Below, one piece after another: positions 17,675-26,520 of a DNA stretch of 64,000 nt (positions within the stretch are counted from its first letter, which is position 1; each line of letters opens with the position of its first letter). The stretch comes from JAWKZG01 sp041396125 (GTDB lineage: Bacteria; Pseudomonadota; Gammaproteobacteria; Competibacterales; Competibacteraceae). The notes beneath the pieces were generated by a model. That model saw only the letters and a list, made by a program, of their open reading frames with translations. It made no database searches and was not told the DNA's origin. The DNA is taken from assembly GCA_041396125.1 (NCBI GenBank), contig JAWKZG010000001.1:496001-560000 (forward strand), written 5' to 3'. The position numbers and the translations under genes were made by a program.

Positions 17675-18169
17675 TTAAACCGCAACGTCAACTACGTCCA
17701 GTTGTAGAACCTGCTGCAGAACCCGTCGCAGATCGCTGCTGGCTATTTTCACCAGAAAGCCGCGTCGCCCACCATTGATATAAATATAAGGAAGCTCTAA
17801 AATCGAAACCTGCATGTAAACAGGCATTGACCGTCGCATGCCAAAAGGGGAGGTTCCACCTACCTGATAGCCGCTGTGCTTTGTTGCTGTTTGGGGGGTG
17901 CATGGTGTAATTGATTTGACATTTAAATAACGCGCTAATTGTCGAGTTGATACTTGTTTATCACCGTGCATGAGTACAACTAATGGGCGTCTATTATCGT
18001 CTTCGAAAATCAATGTTTTGATTATCATGTATTCATCTACACCCAGCGCTTTGGCGCAAAGGGCAGTGCCACCATGGGGTTCATATGCGAATACGTTTTC
18101 AACGTATTCCACGCCGTGGTCGCGCAGCACCCTAACTGCAGGTGTAACAGGCAGTTTTTTTCTAGTCAT
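17675..18169 (-). CDS. YbaK/EbsC-type aminoacyl-tRNA deacylase
   Basis: Trans-editing enzyme that hydrolyses mischarged Cys-tRNA(Pro) or related aminoacyl-tRNAs. 164 residues from ATG 18169; an upstream GTG at 18178 is in frame but less likely. Family marks are AKALGVDEYMIIKTLIF with the conserved Lys51, LMHGDKQVSTRQLAR, and the glycine loop GGTSPFGMRRSMPVY. It stands alone between unrelated genes. YbaK is best supported because of GGTSPFG; an EbsC or ProX-like specificity is possible. Confidence 0.88.
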   Translation of the reverse strand: MTRKKLPVTPAVRVLRDHGVEYVENVFAYEPHGGTALCAKALGVDEYMIIKTLIFEDDNRRPLVVLMHGDKQVSTRQLARYLNVKSITPCTPQTATKHSGYQVGGTSPFGMRRSMPVYMQVSILELPYIYINGGRRGFLVKIASSDLRRVLQQVLQLDVVDVAV

Positions 18170-18455
18170 TTTTACCACTCTGGGTAGCTCCTTGGGTAAG
18201 GCTGTGTCTGTTCGATGAGTTTAATGGTAATCTCGGCTATTCGAAAAATTCCATACCCTTTGGGGATCACTCCGGAAATTGGGGCTGGTTACCGGCGTTA
18301 CAGCATTAGCGGTCGTGTTTTTGCGACGCGTACTACTTGTTTACAGAGCAGAAAAGGTTTAGCGGATTCCCGTGAATTCCGTTTAATCCGAAGATTGAAC
18401 GCTACTCTAAATTAATAGTTATTAAAACGACTTAAAAGCTAGGAGATCATTAAAG
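18170..18455. other. Intergenic stretch with no convincing gene
   Basis: 286 bases between the YbaK-like gene and the M15-like peptidase gene, which diverge. A 66-codon plus-strand reading frame (18215-18415) has no ribosome site, no recognisable motif and an unusual composition, and I do not call it a gene. The only clear signal is the Shine-Dalgarno TAGGAG just before 18456. Promoters for both genes must lie here, but no strong -35/-10 pair stands out. Confidence 0.5.
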
Positions 18456-19058
18456 ATGCTACTAAGAGGTGCTATTAAGTCTTTATTCGATGTCGCTGAC
18501 GATGCAATAACATCTGAAACTGCTACAGATGTAAACCGACGGACTTTTCTTAAATACTCAGCGGCGACAGCTGGGGTTTTGGCAACAGCTCCAGCCTTTG
18601 CCCTGAATAAAGAACGTTGCCTGTCAATCTACGGCCCGAATACCGGCGAAACCATCCGCCTGGTTTACTGGACGCCATCCGACGGCTATTTATCCGAATC
18701 CATCCGGGAAATCAGCCTCACAATGCGGGATCGACATAACGACAAGGTCAAGCTTATCGATCCTAAATTACTTGATCAAATGTATGCGCTGCAATCCATG
18801 GTGCGTCCGCGTCAACCCATGCATATGCTGTCTGGCTATCGCTCACCGGAAACCAATGCCATGCTGCGCCGACGCAGTAAAGGGGTTGCCAAGGAAAGCT
18901 ACCATATGAAAGGTATGGCCGTGGACATCCGGATGCCTGATCGGGATTACAGCTCATTGCATCGGGCCGCTTTATCTCTGCATGCAGGAGGCGTAGGCCG
19001 TTATCGCCGCTCCCGTTTTCTGCATATCGACACAGGTCCTGTTCGCACCTGGGGATAA
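18456..19058 (+). CDS. Tat-exported DUF882/M15A-like murein peptidase (YcbK family)
   Basis: 200 residues. The leader has a twin-arginine motif NRRTFLKYS at about residues 27-35, a hydrophobic stretch and an APAFA cleavage site near 50. The mature domain shows the zinc-peptidase marks SGYRSPETNAMLRR, SYHMKGMAVDIRMPD (HxxGxAxD) and FLHIDTGPVRTWG (HxD). These match YcbK-type DUF882 proteins, thought to be periplasmic LD-carboxypeptidases or peptidoglycan-binding proteins. The long N-terminus before the RR motif (26 residues) is typical of the family. It is a single-gene unit ending in a hairpin. Confidence 0.88.
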   Translation: MLLRGAIKSLFDVADDAITSETATDVNRRTFLKYSAATAGVLATAPAFALNKERCLSIYGPNTGETIRLVYWTPSDGYLSESIREISLTMRDRHNDKVKLIDPKLLDQMYALQSMVRPRQPMHMLSGYRSPETNAMLRRRSKGVAKESYHMKGMAVDIRMPDRDYSSLHRAALSLHAGGVGRYRRSRFLHIDTGPVRTWG

Positions 19059-19077
19059 TTGCACTGCAATAGTGCAA
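19059..19077. terminator. Short stem-loop at the end of the DUF882 gene
   Basis: TTGCACT-GCAAT-AGTGCAA, a 7-bp perfect stem with a 5-base loop, starts right at the stop codon of the DUF882 gene. It lacks a T-run. Probably a 3'-end structure between convergent genes. Confidence 0.4.
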
Positions 19078-19111
19078 ATGGCGTGATGCGGATTGCTGCA
19101 TTGCGACTGGA

Positions 19112-19193
19112 CTGATCAGATACTGCCGGGCGCTGCTATTTTTTCGGTGGCCCATATTGTCGTCTGACGATGTATCGGGCAGTATCTGATCAG
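19112..19193. repeat. 16-bp perfect inverted repeat flanking a 50-base spacer
   Basis: CTGATCAGATACTGCC at 19112-19127 is repeated as its exact reverse complement at 19178-19193. It sits between the converging DUF882 and gluQ genes. The stem could form a long hairpin in either transcript, or the repeats could be the ends of a tiny (82-bp) MITE-like element. No target-site duplication is obvious. Confidence 0.65.
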
Positions 19194-19232
19194 CTTTGAT
19201 TCAATAAGCCTTGCTGATCTGCGCTCTTTCTT

Positions 19233-20174
19233 TTAAGTGCGGGCCATGTTGCCGCAAGACAGACTATAAACCCGCGGAATAGCGTGGCTTTGCCAGTGTT
19301 CTATGGCCCAGTGCCATATCGCTTCCGGATACCAGAGGGCAAGTTCCACGGGCGGTGTTTGTCCGAGTAACATCAGCACGGCGTAGAGTGATTGGCCAGG
19401 CTGCTGTAATGACAGCGCTGTTGCGCCGGTTTGTTTACTCAGTTTGTAGCCTTTGCTATCCAGTGCTATGGGCAAATGCATATAGTTTGGGGTAGGGTAT
19501 TTAAGCAACTGTTGTAAATGAATTTGACGCGGTGTCGAATCCAGCAGATCGCTGCCGCGGACAATATGAGTAATGCCTTGCGCAGCATCATCCACGACCA
19601 CGGCAAGCTGATAGGCATATACACCATCGGCGCGACGGATAACGAAATCGCCCACGTCAGTTGTCAGCACCTGGGCAAAATCTCCCTGTACAGTATCCCT
19701 GAATCCGATCTGTCGGGTATGGGTGCGCACCCGGATAGTCTGTGGCCGATCTGGCCGTAAAACACCCTTGCGACAAAGTCCGGGATAAATCCGCTGTGGC
19801 GATAGCGCTGCGATTTCACGCCGGGTGCAGGAACAAGGGTAAGCCCAACCGGACTTGAGCAGTGTTTCCAGCGCTTCCTGGTAAAGCGTCAGACGTTGGC
19901 TCTGATAAAGCACCGGTCCATCCCAGCAGAAACCATAGCGCTCCAGTGCTCTGAGGATGGCATCGGCCGCGCCGGGAACAATGCGCGGCCTATCGACATC
20001 CTCTATCCGCACAAACCATCGCCCTTGGCGGCTGCGCGCCTCAAGATAGCTGCCAACAGCAGCAATGAGTGAACCGAAATGGAGCGGACCGGTAGGTGAG
20101 GGAGCAAAACGACCGGTATAGGGAGGCTGACTCGCTTGATCTGTGGAGACGATCAGTGAGTAAGGCGTCGGCAT
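19233..20174 (-). CDS. gluQ: Glutamyl-Q tRNA(Asp) synthetase
   Basis: Attaches glutamate to the queuosine base at position 34 of tRNA(Asp). 313 residues, the catalytic half of a GluRS without an anticodon-binding domain. It has GRFAPSPTGPLHFGSLIAAVGSYLEAR (HIGH region, about 21-47), RIEDVDRPR, cysteine pair CSC in YPCSCTRREI, and KLSKQTGA as the KMSKS motif. It follows dksA by 32 bases on the same strand, the conserved gammaproteobacterial dksA-gluQ arrangement. The C-terminal dozen residues (SLSCGNMART) are not conserved. Confidence 0.93.
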   Translation of the reverse strand: MPTPYSLIVSTDQASQPPYTGRFAPSPTGPLHFGSLIAAVGSYLEARSRQGRWFVRIEDVDRPRIVPGAADAILRALERYGFCWDGPVLYQSQRLTLYQEALETLLKSGWAYPCSCTRREIAALSPQRIYPGLCRKGVLRPDRPQTIRVRTHTRQIGFRDTVQGDFAQVLTTDVGDFVIRRADGVYAYQLAVVVDDAAQGITHIVRGSDLLDSTPRQIHLQQLLKYPTPNYMHLPIALDSKGYKLSKQTGATALSLQQPGQSLYAVLMLLGQTPPVELALWYPEAIWHWAIEHWQSHAIPRVYSLSCGNMART

Positions 20175-20206
20175 ACCTCGCTAAAGTGCACGGTTATTGC
20201 AACTGT

Positions 20207-20641
20207 TTAGCGGACATGCTGTTTTTCCTGCATTTCCTGCAGGGTCTTGCACTCGATACAAAGCGTTGCTGTAGGACGTGCTTCAAGACGGCGCAGGCCA
20301 ATCTCAATGCCACAGGATTCACAGTAACCGTAATCGTCCGTATCCAGCAAAGCCAGAGTCTCATCGATTTTTTTAAGCAGTTTCCGCTCCCGGTCGCGAG
20401 TGCGCAGCTCAATGGCAAATTCTTCCTCCTGGGTAGCGCGATCCGTTGGGTCAGGATGGTTGCTGGAATCATCCTTCATATGCGTTACGGTGCGCTCAAC
20501 CTCAGACATTAATTCATGCCGCCAGTGCAGCAGAATTTTGCGAAAGTGCTCTTTTTGAGCATCATTCATATACTCTTCAGCCTCAGCAGGCTGATAAGGC
20601 TTAATATCAACGTGTAATTCACGACTCTCGGCAATCGCCAT
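20207..20641 (-). CDS. dksA: RNA polymerase-binding transcription factor DksA
   Basis: 144 residues; binds the RNA polymerase secondary channel with ppGpp and controls rRNA and amino-acid promoters. It has an N-terminal coiled coil (about 25-95, with DPTDRATQEEEFAIELRTRDRERKLL including the DxxDxA-type tip) and a zinc finger CESC...CIEC near 115-135. The start is fixed at ATG 20641 by a near-perfect GGGGAGG six bases upstream; the frame remains open to 20758 but overlaps hemF. Stringent-response control is family knowledge. Confidence 0.95.
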   Translation of the reverse strand: MAIAESRELHVDIKPYQPAEAEEYMNDAQKEHFRKILLHWRHELMSEVERTVTHMKDDSSNHPDPTDRATQEEEFAIELRTRDRERKLLKKIDETLALLDTDDYGYCESCGIEIGLRRLEARPTATLCIECKTLQEMQEKQHVR

Positions 20642-20717
20642 GGCCTCCCCTCTTTTTTCATAGGGTAAAAAGATACCTATATAACAAAAAGATGAGATAC
20701 AGGCAATTTCATTCAAC

Positions 20718-21659
20718 TTATCCTGTCGGCAGCCAATCCCGTGGCTGCAGATAGTCATATAAAACGGCTTCCTGGCTGCCGGGTTCGGGCTGCCAGCGAT
20801 AACCCCAGGCGACGCGTGGTGGCAGTGACATCAGGATGGAGTCAGTGCGCCCGCCCGATTGCAATCCAAATAATGTGCCCCGATCATACACCAGATTGAA
20901 TTCGACGTAGCGGCCACGCCGGTAAAGCTGAAATTCGCGCTCACGCTCGCCATACGGCATGGCCCGGCGTTTTTGCACGATAGGCAGATACGCGGGCAGG
21001 TAAGCATCGCCTACGCTGCGCATAAAAGCAAAACAGCGTGCAAAATCCCACTCGTTCAGATCGTCAAAGAATAAACCGCCGATACCGCGGGTTTCCTGCC
21101 GGTGTTTCAGATAGAAATACTCATCGCACCAGCGTTTATAGCGCGGGTAAACATCTGCGCCGAAAGGATCGCAGGCGGTTTTAGCCGTGCGATGCCAGTG
21201 GATACAGTCCTCCTCGAACAGGTAATAAGGGGTCAGGTCGAAGCCACCACCAAACCACCAGACCGGTTCAAGCTCGTCGTGCTCGGCAACGAAAAACCGC
21301 ACATTCGCATGTGATGTGGGAATGTAGGGATTATGCGGATGGATGACCAGCGAAACCCCCATCGCCTGAAACCGCCGTCCGGCCAGTTCCGGGCGGCTTG
21401 CCGTTGCGGCAGGTGGCAGCTGTGCGCCTTGCACATGGGAAAAATTAATTCCCGCCTGTTCGAATACTTCGCTGTTGCTCAGGACGCGGGTACGGCCACC
21501 ACCGAGCAGGTTGACGGGTGTGCCATCGTTAGCAGGCGAACGTTCCCAGGCGTCCTCCTGGAACGGCTGAGCGCCGTCTTCCTGTGCCAGAGCGTGGCAG
21601 ATCTGATCCTGTAGCTCCAGCAAATAGTCACGTACGGACTTGATATCTGATTCTTGCAT
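20718..21659 (-). CDS. hemF: Oxygen-dependent coproporphyrinogen III oxidase
   Basis: Converts coproporphyrinogen III to protoporphyrinogen IX in haem synthesis using O2. 313 residues, the normal HemF length. Diagnostic stretches are GGGRTRVLSNSEVFEQAGINFSHV, MGVSLVIHPHNPYIPTSHANVRFF, WWFGGGFDLTPYYLFEEDCIHWH, RGIGGLFFDDLNEWDFARCFAF and GRYVEFNLVYDRGT. It lies 30 bases after tsaC on the same strand. Its presence points to an aerobic or facultative lifestyle. Confidence 0.96.
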   Translation of the reverse strand: MQESDIKSVRDYLLELQDQICHALAQEDGAQPFQEDAWERSPANDGTPVNLLGGGRTRVLSNSEVFEQAGINFSHVQGAQLPPAATASRPELAGRRFQAMGVSLVIHPHNPYIPTSHANVRFFVAEHDELEPVWWFGGGFDLTPYYLFEEDCIHWHRTAKTACDPFGADVYPRYKRWCDEYFYLKHRQETRGIGGLFFDDLNEWDFARCFAFMRSVGDAYLPAYLPIVQKRRAMPYGEREREFQLYRRGRYVEFNLVYDRGTLFGLQSGGRTDSILMSLPPRVAWGYRWQPEPGSQEAVLYDYLQPRDWLPTG

Positions 21660-21689
21660 GACTTATTAGCAATAGGCGTCAAAATGAAA

Positions 21690-22271
21690 TTATCCTGCCC
21701 GGACAATCTCGCCGTCCAGGGTGCGGATAGTGCTCGGACGGCGCGCCGGGCCAACCGGCTGCGCGACTATATCATCGACTTCACGACCCAATTGCCGCCG
21801 TACAGCCAGGGCCGTTCGCAGAGGAGGCCGACCGCTGCGATTGGCGCTGGTGGAAACCAGGGCAAACCCGGCTGCCTGGCATAAAGCCGCGGCTACCGGG
21901 TGAGCGGTGATGCGCACTGCCAGCGTTGTATGTTGACCCTTTAGCCAGACTGGGGTTTCCGGTCGGGCTGGCAGCAGCCAGCTTACCGGTCCGGGCCAGG
22001 TGCGGCTGATTTTCGCCCAGTGTTCAGGGGACAGCGGCAATAACCAGGGTTGCAGCTGATCGAAATTTGCTGCAATTAAAATCAGGCCCTTGCTGGCAGA
22101 GCGATGTTTAAGGGCCAGGATGCGATGTACTGCACGCTCATTGCGCGGATCGCAGCCCAGCCCGAAAACGGCTTCGGTGGGGTATGCAATGACGCCGCCT
22201 GCACGTAACAGGCGGGTGATATTGCGTAAGCGGCAGGGCGTCAAGGCAGAACCTGCGGTGGCCAAGGTCAC
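21690..22271 (-). CDS. tsaC: Threonylcarbamoyl-AMP synthase (Sua5/YrdC family)
   Basis: Makes threonylcarbamoyl-adenylate for the t6A37 modification of ANN-decoding tRNAs. 193 residues, single YrdC domain, TsaC size. Family marks are GGVIAYPTEAVFGLGCDPRNERAVHRILALKHRSASKGLILIA, PGPVSWLLPA, LAVRITAHPVAAALC and LVSTSANRSGRPP. The start overlaps the last four bases of topA, so it is coupled to topA and followed by hemF, a typical gammaproteobacterial order. Confidence 0.94.
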   Translation of the reverse strand: MTLATAGSALTPCRLRNITRLLRAGGVIAYPTEAVFGLGCDPRNERAVHRILALKHRSASKGLILIAANFDQLQPWLLPLSPEHWAKISRTWPGPVSWLLPARPETPVWLKGQHTTLAVRITAHPVAAALCQAAGFALVSTSANRSGRPPLRTALAVRRQLGREVDDIVAQPVGPARRPSTIRTLDGEIVRAG

Positions 22272-24616
22272 GCGTTGGAGCGTTTGCTGCGTGAGCCTGA
22301 CGAAGCGCGGCGTGTCCCCGTTTTACGCTGGGTTTTTTTCTCCGGTGCGGCGGCGAGCAGAGCTTCGCATTCGCTCAGATCAATCTGTTCGGGCTCTTTG
22401 TCTTTGGGAACTTTGACGTTTTTCTTGCCATCGGTAATATACGGCCCAAAGCGTCCGCGCAGAATCTGGATGTCAGTGCCCTCGAACGACTGGATCACTT
22501 TGTTGGCGGCTTTGACTTTATGTTCGGCAACGAGCTCAAGAGCACGTTGCAGCGAGATCGTGTAGGGATCATCGCCTTCCTGTAGTGAAACAAACTTGCT
22601 GCCGTAACGAACATATGGTCCAAAGCGACCAATATTAGTGGATACCTCCTCGCCCTCGGGTGTTTCGCCCAGTGTGCGCGGCAAATTGAACAAGCTTAAG
22701 GCTTCTTCCAGGGTGATAGTATCCATGCGCTGTTCGGGGCGTAAACCCGCAAACTTGGGCTTTTCCTCATCGTCCTTGGTGCCCATCTGAACCACAGGGC
22801 CAAAGCGTCCCATGCGAACCGTGACGATACGTCCGGTACGCGGATCGGTGCCTAACTCGCGGGACTGAACCGCTTCTTCGCGCGTTACGTTTTCGGTCTT
22901 CTCGTCCACACGGGCTTTGAACGGCTGCCAGAACTGACTGAGCAGCGGAACCCATTCTTCCTCGCCGCGCGATACGGCGTCCAGCTCATCTTCCATGCGG
23001 GCGGTAAAGTCATAATCCACATACTGCAGGAAGTGCTGGGTCAGAAAGCGATTGACAATGCGTCCGATGTCGGTTGGCTCGAAGCGGCGTTTTTCCAGTA
23101 TTACATACTCGCGCGCCATCAGTGTCGAGATGATCGTGGCGTAAGTTGAAGGACGGCCGATGCCGTATTCTTCCAGTGTTTTTACCAAACTGGCCTCAGT
23201 GAAGCGCGGTGGTGGCTCAGTGAAATGCTGCTTCGACTGGATAGACTGCAGTATGACCTGATCACCCTCTTTGAGCGGCGGCAGAATACGGCCTTCATCG
23301 CTTTCGGTGGGGTCGTCCTGATCTTCCCGGTACACCGCAATAAACCCCGGATCGGCAATAGTTGAACCGGTGGCCCGGAAAGTGTTGTTAGCGCCTGCAC
23401 GCAGGTCAACCGCCACGGTATGCAACGTGGCCGGTATCATCTGGCAGGCAACCGTGCGTTTCCAGATCAGGTCGTAGAGCTTGTACTGCTCGATGCTGAG
23501 ACGGGCGCGAATATCGTCTGGTATGACCGAGGCCGAGGTCGGGCGGATCGCCTCGTGTGCTTCCTGGGCGTTTTTGGATTTGGTTTTATAGGTAGGCGCT
23601 TTTTGCGGCAGATTATTCGCGCCGTAACGCTGCTGGATCAATTGCCGGATTTCATCGATGGCATCAGTTGCCAGACTGACCGAATCGGTCCGCATATAGG
23701 TAATCAGACCTACCGCGCCTTCACCGATATCGATGCCTTCGTATAATTGCTGGGCAATCCGCATGGTGCGGCTGGCAGAAAAACCGAGTTTGCGCGAGGC
23801 TTCCTGCTGCAAGGTTGATGTGGTGAACGGCGGTGCCGGATTGCGTTTGCGCTGTTTCTTCTCGACCTTGACAACATCAAGCTTGCCGGCAGCGGCGTCC
23901 AGCAGTGTGGTTTCCACAGACTGCGCCTGTTCCTGCGTAGTGAAGCTGAATTGCTCGACTTTTTCGCCCTGATATTCAGTCAGGCGGGCACCGAAAGGTT
24001 GTCCTTCTGTTTCAGCACTGGCGTCAATAGTCCAGTATTCACGCGTCTGGAAACGCTCGATTTCTTCCTCGCGCTCGACAATCATGCGCAAGGCGGGCGA
24101 TTGCACACGACCTGCCGATAGGCCGCGTTTGATCTTTTTCCATAACAGCGGCGACAGATTAAAACCGACCAGATAATCCAGTGCCCGTCGCGCCTGTTGC
24201 GCATTGACCAGATCCATGGAGAGCTGGCGGGGATGCTGGATTGCCTCATTAATAGCCCGTTTGGTGATCTCATAGAACACCACCCGATGCACGGGTTTGT
24301 CGTCGAGCAATTCGCGTTCTTTCAGAAGATCGTACAAATGCCAGGAAATCGCCTCACCCTCGCGATCGGGGTCGGTCGCCAGGTACAGCGAATCGACTTT
24401 CCGCACCGCTTTGGCGATTGATTCCACATGGCGTTCGTTTTTTTCGATGATCTGGTACTTCATTGCGAAGTTCCGGTCAGGGTCGACAGCACCTTCTTTC
24501 GGTACCAGGTCGCGCACATGGCCGTAAGAAGCTAATACTTCGAACTCCTTGCCCAGATATTTCTGAATCGTTTTGGCCTTGGCCGGTGATTCCACGATAA
24601 CCAGATTCTTACTCAT
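22268..24616 (-). CDS. topA: DNA topoisomerase I
   Basis: Type IA topoisomerase of 782 residues that relaxes negative supercoils. TOPRIM domain residues 1-130 with VIVESPAKAKTIQKYLG and the acidic triad TDPDREGE (81-88); active-site Tyr307 in ITYMRTDS; strand-passage region LSAGRVQSPALR. The C-terminus carries three GRFGP-type topo C-terminal repeats (near 615, 690, 740) and a Lys/Arg-rich tail. It has no tetracysteine zinc fingers, unlike E. coli TopA; this zinc-less tail is seen in many other bacteria. Upstream lies a 272-base gap holding the promoter. Confidence 0.96.
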   Translation of the reverse strand: MSKNLVIVESPAKAKTIQKYLGKEFEVLASYGHVRDLVPKEGAVDPDRNFAMKYQIIEKNERHVESIAKAVRKVDSLYLATDPDREGEAISWHLYDLLKERELLDDKPVHRVVFYEITKRAINEAIQHPRQLSMDLVNAQQARRALDYLVGFNLSPLLWKKIKRGLSAGRVQSPALRMIVEREEEIERFQTREYWTIDASAETEGQPFGARLTEYQGEKVEQFSFTTQEQAQSVETTLLDAAAGKLDVVKVEKKQRKRNPAPPFTTSTLQQEASRKLGFSASRTMRIAQQLYEGIDIGEGAVGLITYMRTDSVSLATDAIDEIRQLIQQRYGANNLPQKAPTYKTKSKNAQEAHEAIRPTSASVIPDDIRARLSIEQYKLYDLIWKRTVACQMIPATLHTVAVDLRAGANNTFRATGSTIADPGFIAVYREDQDDPTESDEGRILPPLKEGDQVILQSIQSKQHFTEPPPRFTEASLVKTLEEYGIGRPSTYATIISTLMAREYVILEKRRFEPTDIGRIVNRFLTQHFLQYVDYDFTARMEDELDAVSRGEEEWVPLLSQFWQPFKARVDEKTENVTREEAVQSRELGTDPRTGRIVTVRMGRFGPVVQMGTKDDEEKPKFAGLRPEQRMDTITLEEALSLFNLPRTLGETPEGEEVSTNIGRFGPYVRYGSKFVSLQEGDDPYTISLQRALELVAEHKVKAANKVIQSFEGTDIQILRGRFGPYITDGKKNVKVPKDKEPEQIDLSECEALLAAAPEKKTQRKTGTRRASSGSRSKRSNA

Positions 24617-24888
24617 GGTTCCTGCGGTCGGTTGTTTGGTCGGTTTGATTAAATGAATTCATGCGTCTAGCCTCTCACTTTGCACAAACGAATTACAATA
24701 CCAGCCTGTATGAGCAGCCGGCTTGGCTAAGGTCAGTGCGTGATTGTAACGGCTTGAGAACTAAATCCGTTTTATGCAATACGGTATCACAACCGCATTA
24801 TGGCATAGACTGCGAGGGCGGGACGTTAGCGCGCCGAGGGTCGGTGTTGTGGTGCGCGCTGGCCAGCCCTTTGGCAGGCGAAGACATC

Positions 24889-25362
24889 TCAATGTAAATA
24901 ATCGCTTACTGCTTCATCAAACACCAGGTCTTCCATCCATGCATAAGCTTCTTCCTGGCCCGGACGATTGAATAGCACTAATAAAATCACCCATTTCAAT
25001 TGCTGCAGATCGAAATCATCTGCCTGCAAAGCCATTACCCGATCGATAATCAGCTCTCGCGTTTGGGCGTTCAGGATACCGGTTTGCTCCAGAAACAGCA
25101 GATAACCCTGGCATTCACTGTCCAGTTTGATGTTTTCCTGGGCCGTGTAGACCCGGAATGAACGCTCGCTATTGGCGACCGTATATTCCTGGTGCGCGGT
25201 CAAACCCTCAAGCCAGTCAAAAGCCTGGCTGATTTCATGGCCTGGAAACCCTGCCTCCAGCAGTTCATGTTGTACGGAATCGCGGTCGGATTGGACTCCT
25301 GTACTGTCACTCATGTAATTCTGAAACAGGTAAACCAATACATCCACTACGTTTTCTTTCAT
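24889..25362 (-). CDS. smg: Smg/DUF494 family protein
   Basis: 157 residues, begins MKENVVDVLVYLFQNYM, the typical Smg start, and contains AFDWLEGL, RVYTAQENIKLDSECQGYLLFLEQTGIL and ELIIDRVMAL. The function is not known; the gene is regularly found after dprA in gammaproteobacteria, as here (adjacent, no gap). It is acidic and cytosolic, with no signal or membrane segments. Assignment to family is firm. Confidence 0.93.
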   Translation of the reverse strand: MKENVVDVLVYLFQNYMSDSTGVQSDRDSVQHELLEAGFPGHEISQAFDWLEGLTAHQEYTVANSERSFRVYTAQENIKLDSECQGYLLFLEQTGILNAQTRELIIDRVMALQADDFDLQQLKWVILLVLFNRPGQEEAYAWMEDLVFDEAVSDYLH

Positions 25363-26520
25363 TCACTCGTCCTCGGCTGCAACACGAAAGTAGAGACCGC
25401 CGGGCCTGGCGGCCACATAACCGTGCAGCTCTAAAATAAGAAGCATGGAGGAAACCACATCCGCCGTCAATCCGCAACGATCTACCAGGCTGTCCACTGC
25501 TGCAGCTTCAGCGCCGATATGTTTAAGAAGCGATTGATATTGCTCATCTAATTCCATCTTGGCAGGAGCGGTTTTAGCCGCTTTGCCGGGTTCGGGCCGG
25601 TTCTCTGCGAGGCCTAGGTTGCCGACTGTTAGAGGGTTTTGCAAGAGCGGTCCGATTTCTTCGAGTATATCGTTTGCTGTTTCGACCAGTTTCGCACCTT
25701 GCCGGATCAGGCGGTGACAGCCGCGTGCCTGGGGGCTGTGAATAGAGCCCGGAATAGCAAACACTTCACGTCCTTGTTCCAGCGCAAATTGTGCTGTGAT
25801 CAGGGAACCGCTTTGCAGCGCGGCTTCAACGACTAGTGTCCCTAATGACATGCCGCTGATGATTCGGTTCCGGCGTGGAAAATGCTCTGGCAGGGCCGGC
25901 GTGCCAAGTGGTAATTCTGCAACCAGGGTGCCGCCTTGTTCGACAATCGCATGGGCGAGCTTGCGATTGCTGGCTGGGTAAACCCGATCCAGTCCCGTTC
26001 CCATCACGGCAATGGTTGCGCCTTCACCGGCCAGCGCGCCGCGATGTGCCGCAGTATCAATACCTTGCGCTAGACCGCTGCAAACGGCTAGCCCCGAACG
26101 AGCCAGATGTTCAGCGAAATCACGTGCGGTACGTTCCCCGCTGGGGGTGGGGTTACGCGTACCTACGATAGCGAGCTGGGGCCAGGCCAGCAAGGAAGGA
26201 TCGCCGCGAACATACAGTAGTGGCGGTGCCTGAGCCGTTTCGCGCAGATGCGGGGGGTAACGGGGATCGTGACAGGTGATCAGATGATTATCCGGCGTTT
26301 CCAGCCAGGCCAGATCGGGCTGAATCAGCTCGGCATTCGGTTTTTGCAAAAACTCAATGGCTGTGGCTGGCAGACCAAGACCTCCCAGCTCCCGCCGCGA
26401 GGCGGCTAAAGCAGCCTCAGGGGTGGCAAAGCGTGTCAGCAGACGTTGATAACGCGCCGGCCCAATCCCCGGCGCGTGTAGCAGTATTAACCAAGCGGCT
26501 GCTCCTGAGAGCGTGTTTAT
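25363..26520 (-). CDS. dprA: DNA-processing protein DprA with apparent AUA start
   Basis: DprA/Smf loads RecA on incoming single-stranded DNA in natural transformation. The Rossmann core shows LAIVGTRNPTPSGERTARDFAEHLA, SGLAQGIDTAAHRGAL, GTGLDRVYPASN and RRNRIISGMSLGTLVVEA. A C-terminal winged helix lies near 315-375. The first ordinary start codon is TTG 26349. The conserved N-terminal SAM-like domain (AWLILLHAPGIGPARYQRLLTRF) extends in frame up to ATA 26518-26520, followed upstream by a stop. ATA overlaps the LysM stop TAA as ATAA, where ATGA would be usual. A G-to-A change or read error would explain it; true AUA initiation is the alternative. Confidence 0.88.
   Translation of the reverse strand: MNTLSGAAAWLILLHAPGIGPARYQRLLTRFATPEAALAASRRELGGLGLPATAIEFLQKPNAELIQPDLAWLETPDNHLITCHDPRYPPHLRETAQAPPLLYVRGDPSLLAWPQLAIVGTRNPTPSGERTARDFAEHLARSGLAVCSGLAQGIDTAAHRGALAGEGATIAVMGTGLDRVYPASNRKLAHAIVEQGGTLVAELPLGTPALPEHFPRRNRIISGMSLGTLVVEAALQSGSLITAQFALEQGREVFAIPGSIHSPQARGCHRLIRQGAKLVETANDILEEIGPLLQNPLTVGNLGLAENRPEPGKAAKTAPAKMELDEQYQSLLKHIGAEAAAVDSLVDRCGLTADVVSSMLLILELHGYVAARPGGLYFRVAAEDE

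Noticed and set aside
18215..18415. 66-codon frame before the DUF882 gene
   Set aside because: No ribosome site, no motif, low-complexity arginine/serine-rich translation.
24661..24897. 78-codon frame upstream of topA
   Set aside because: Lies in the topA promoter gap with no ribosome site or recognisable domain.
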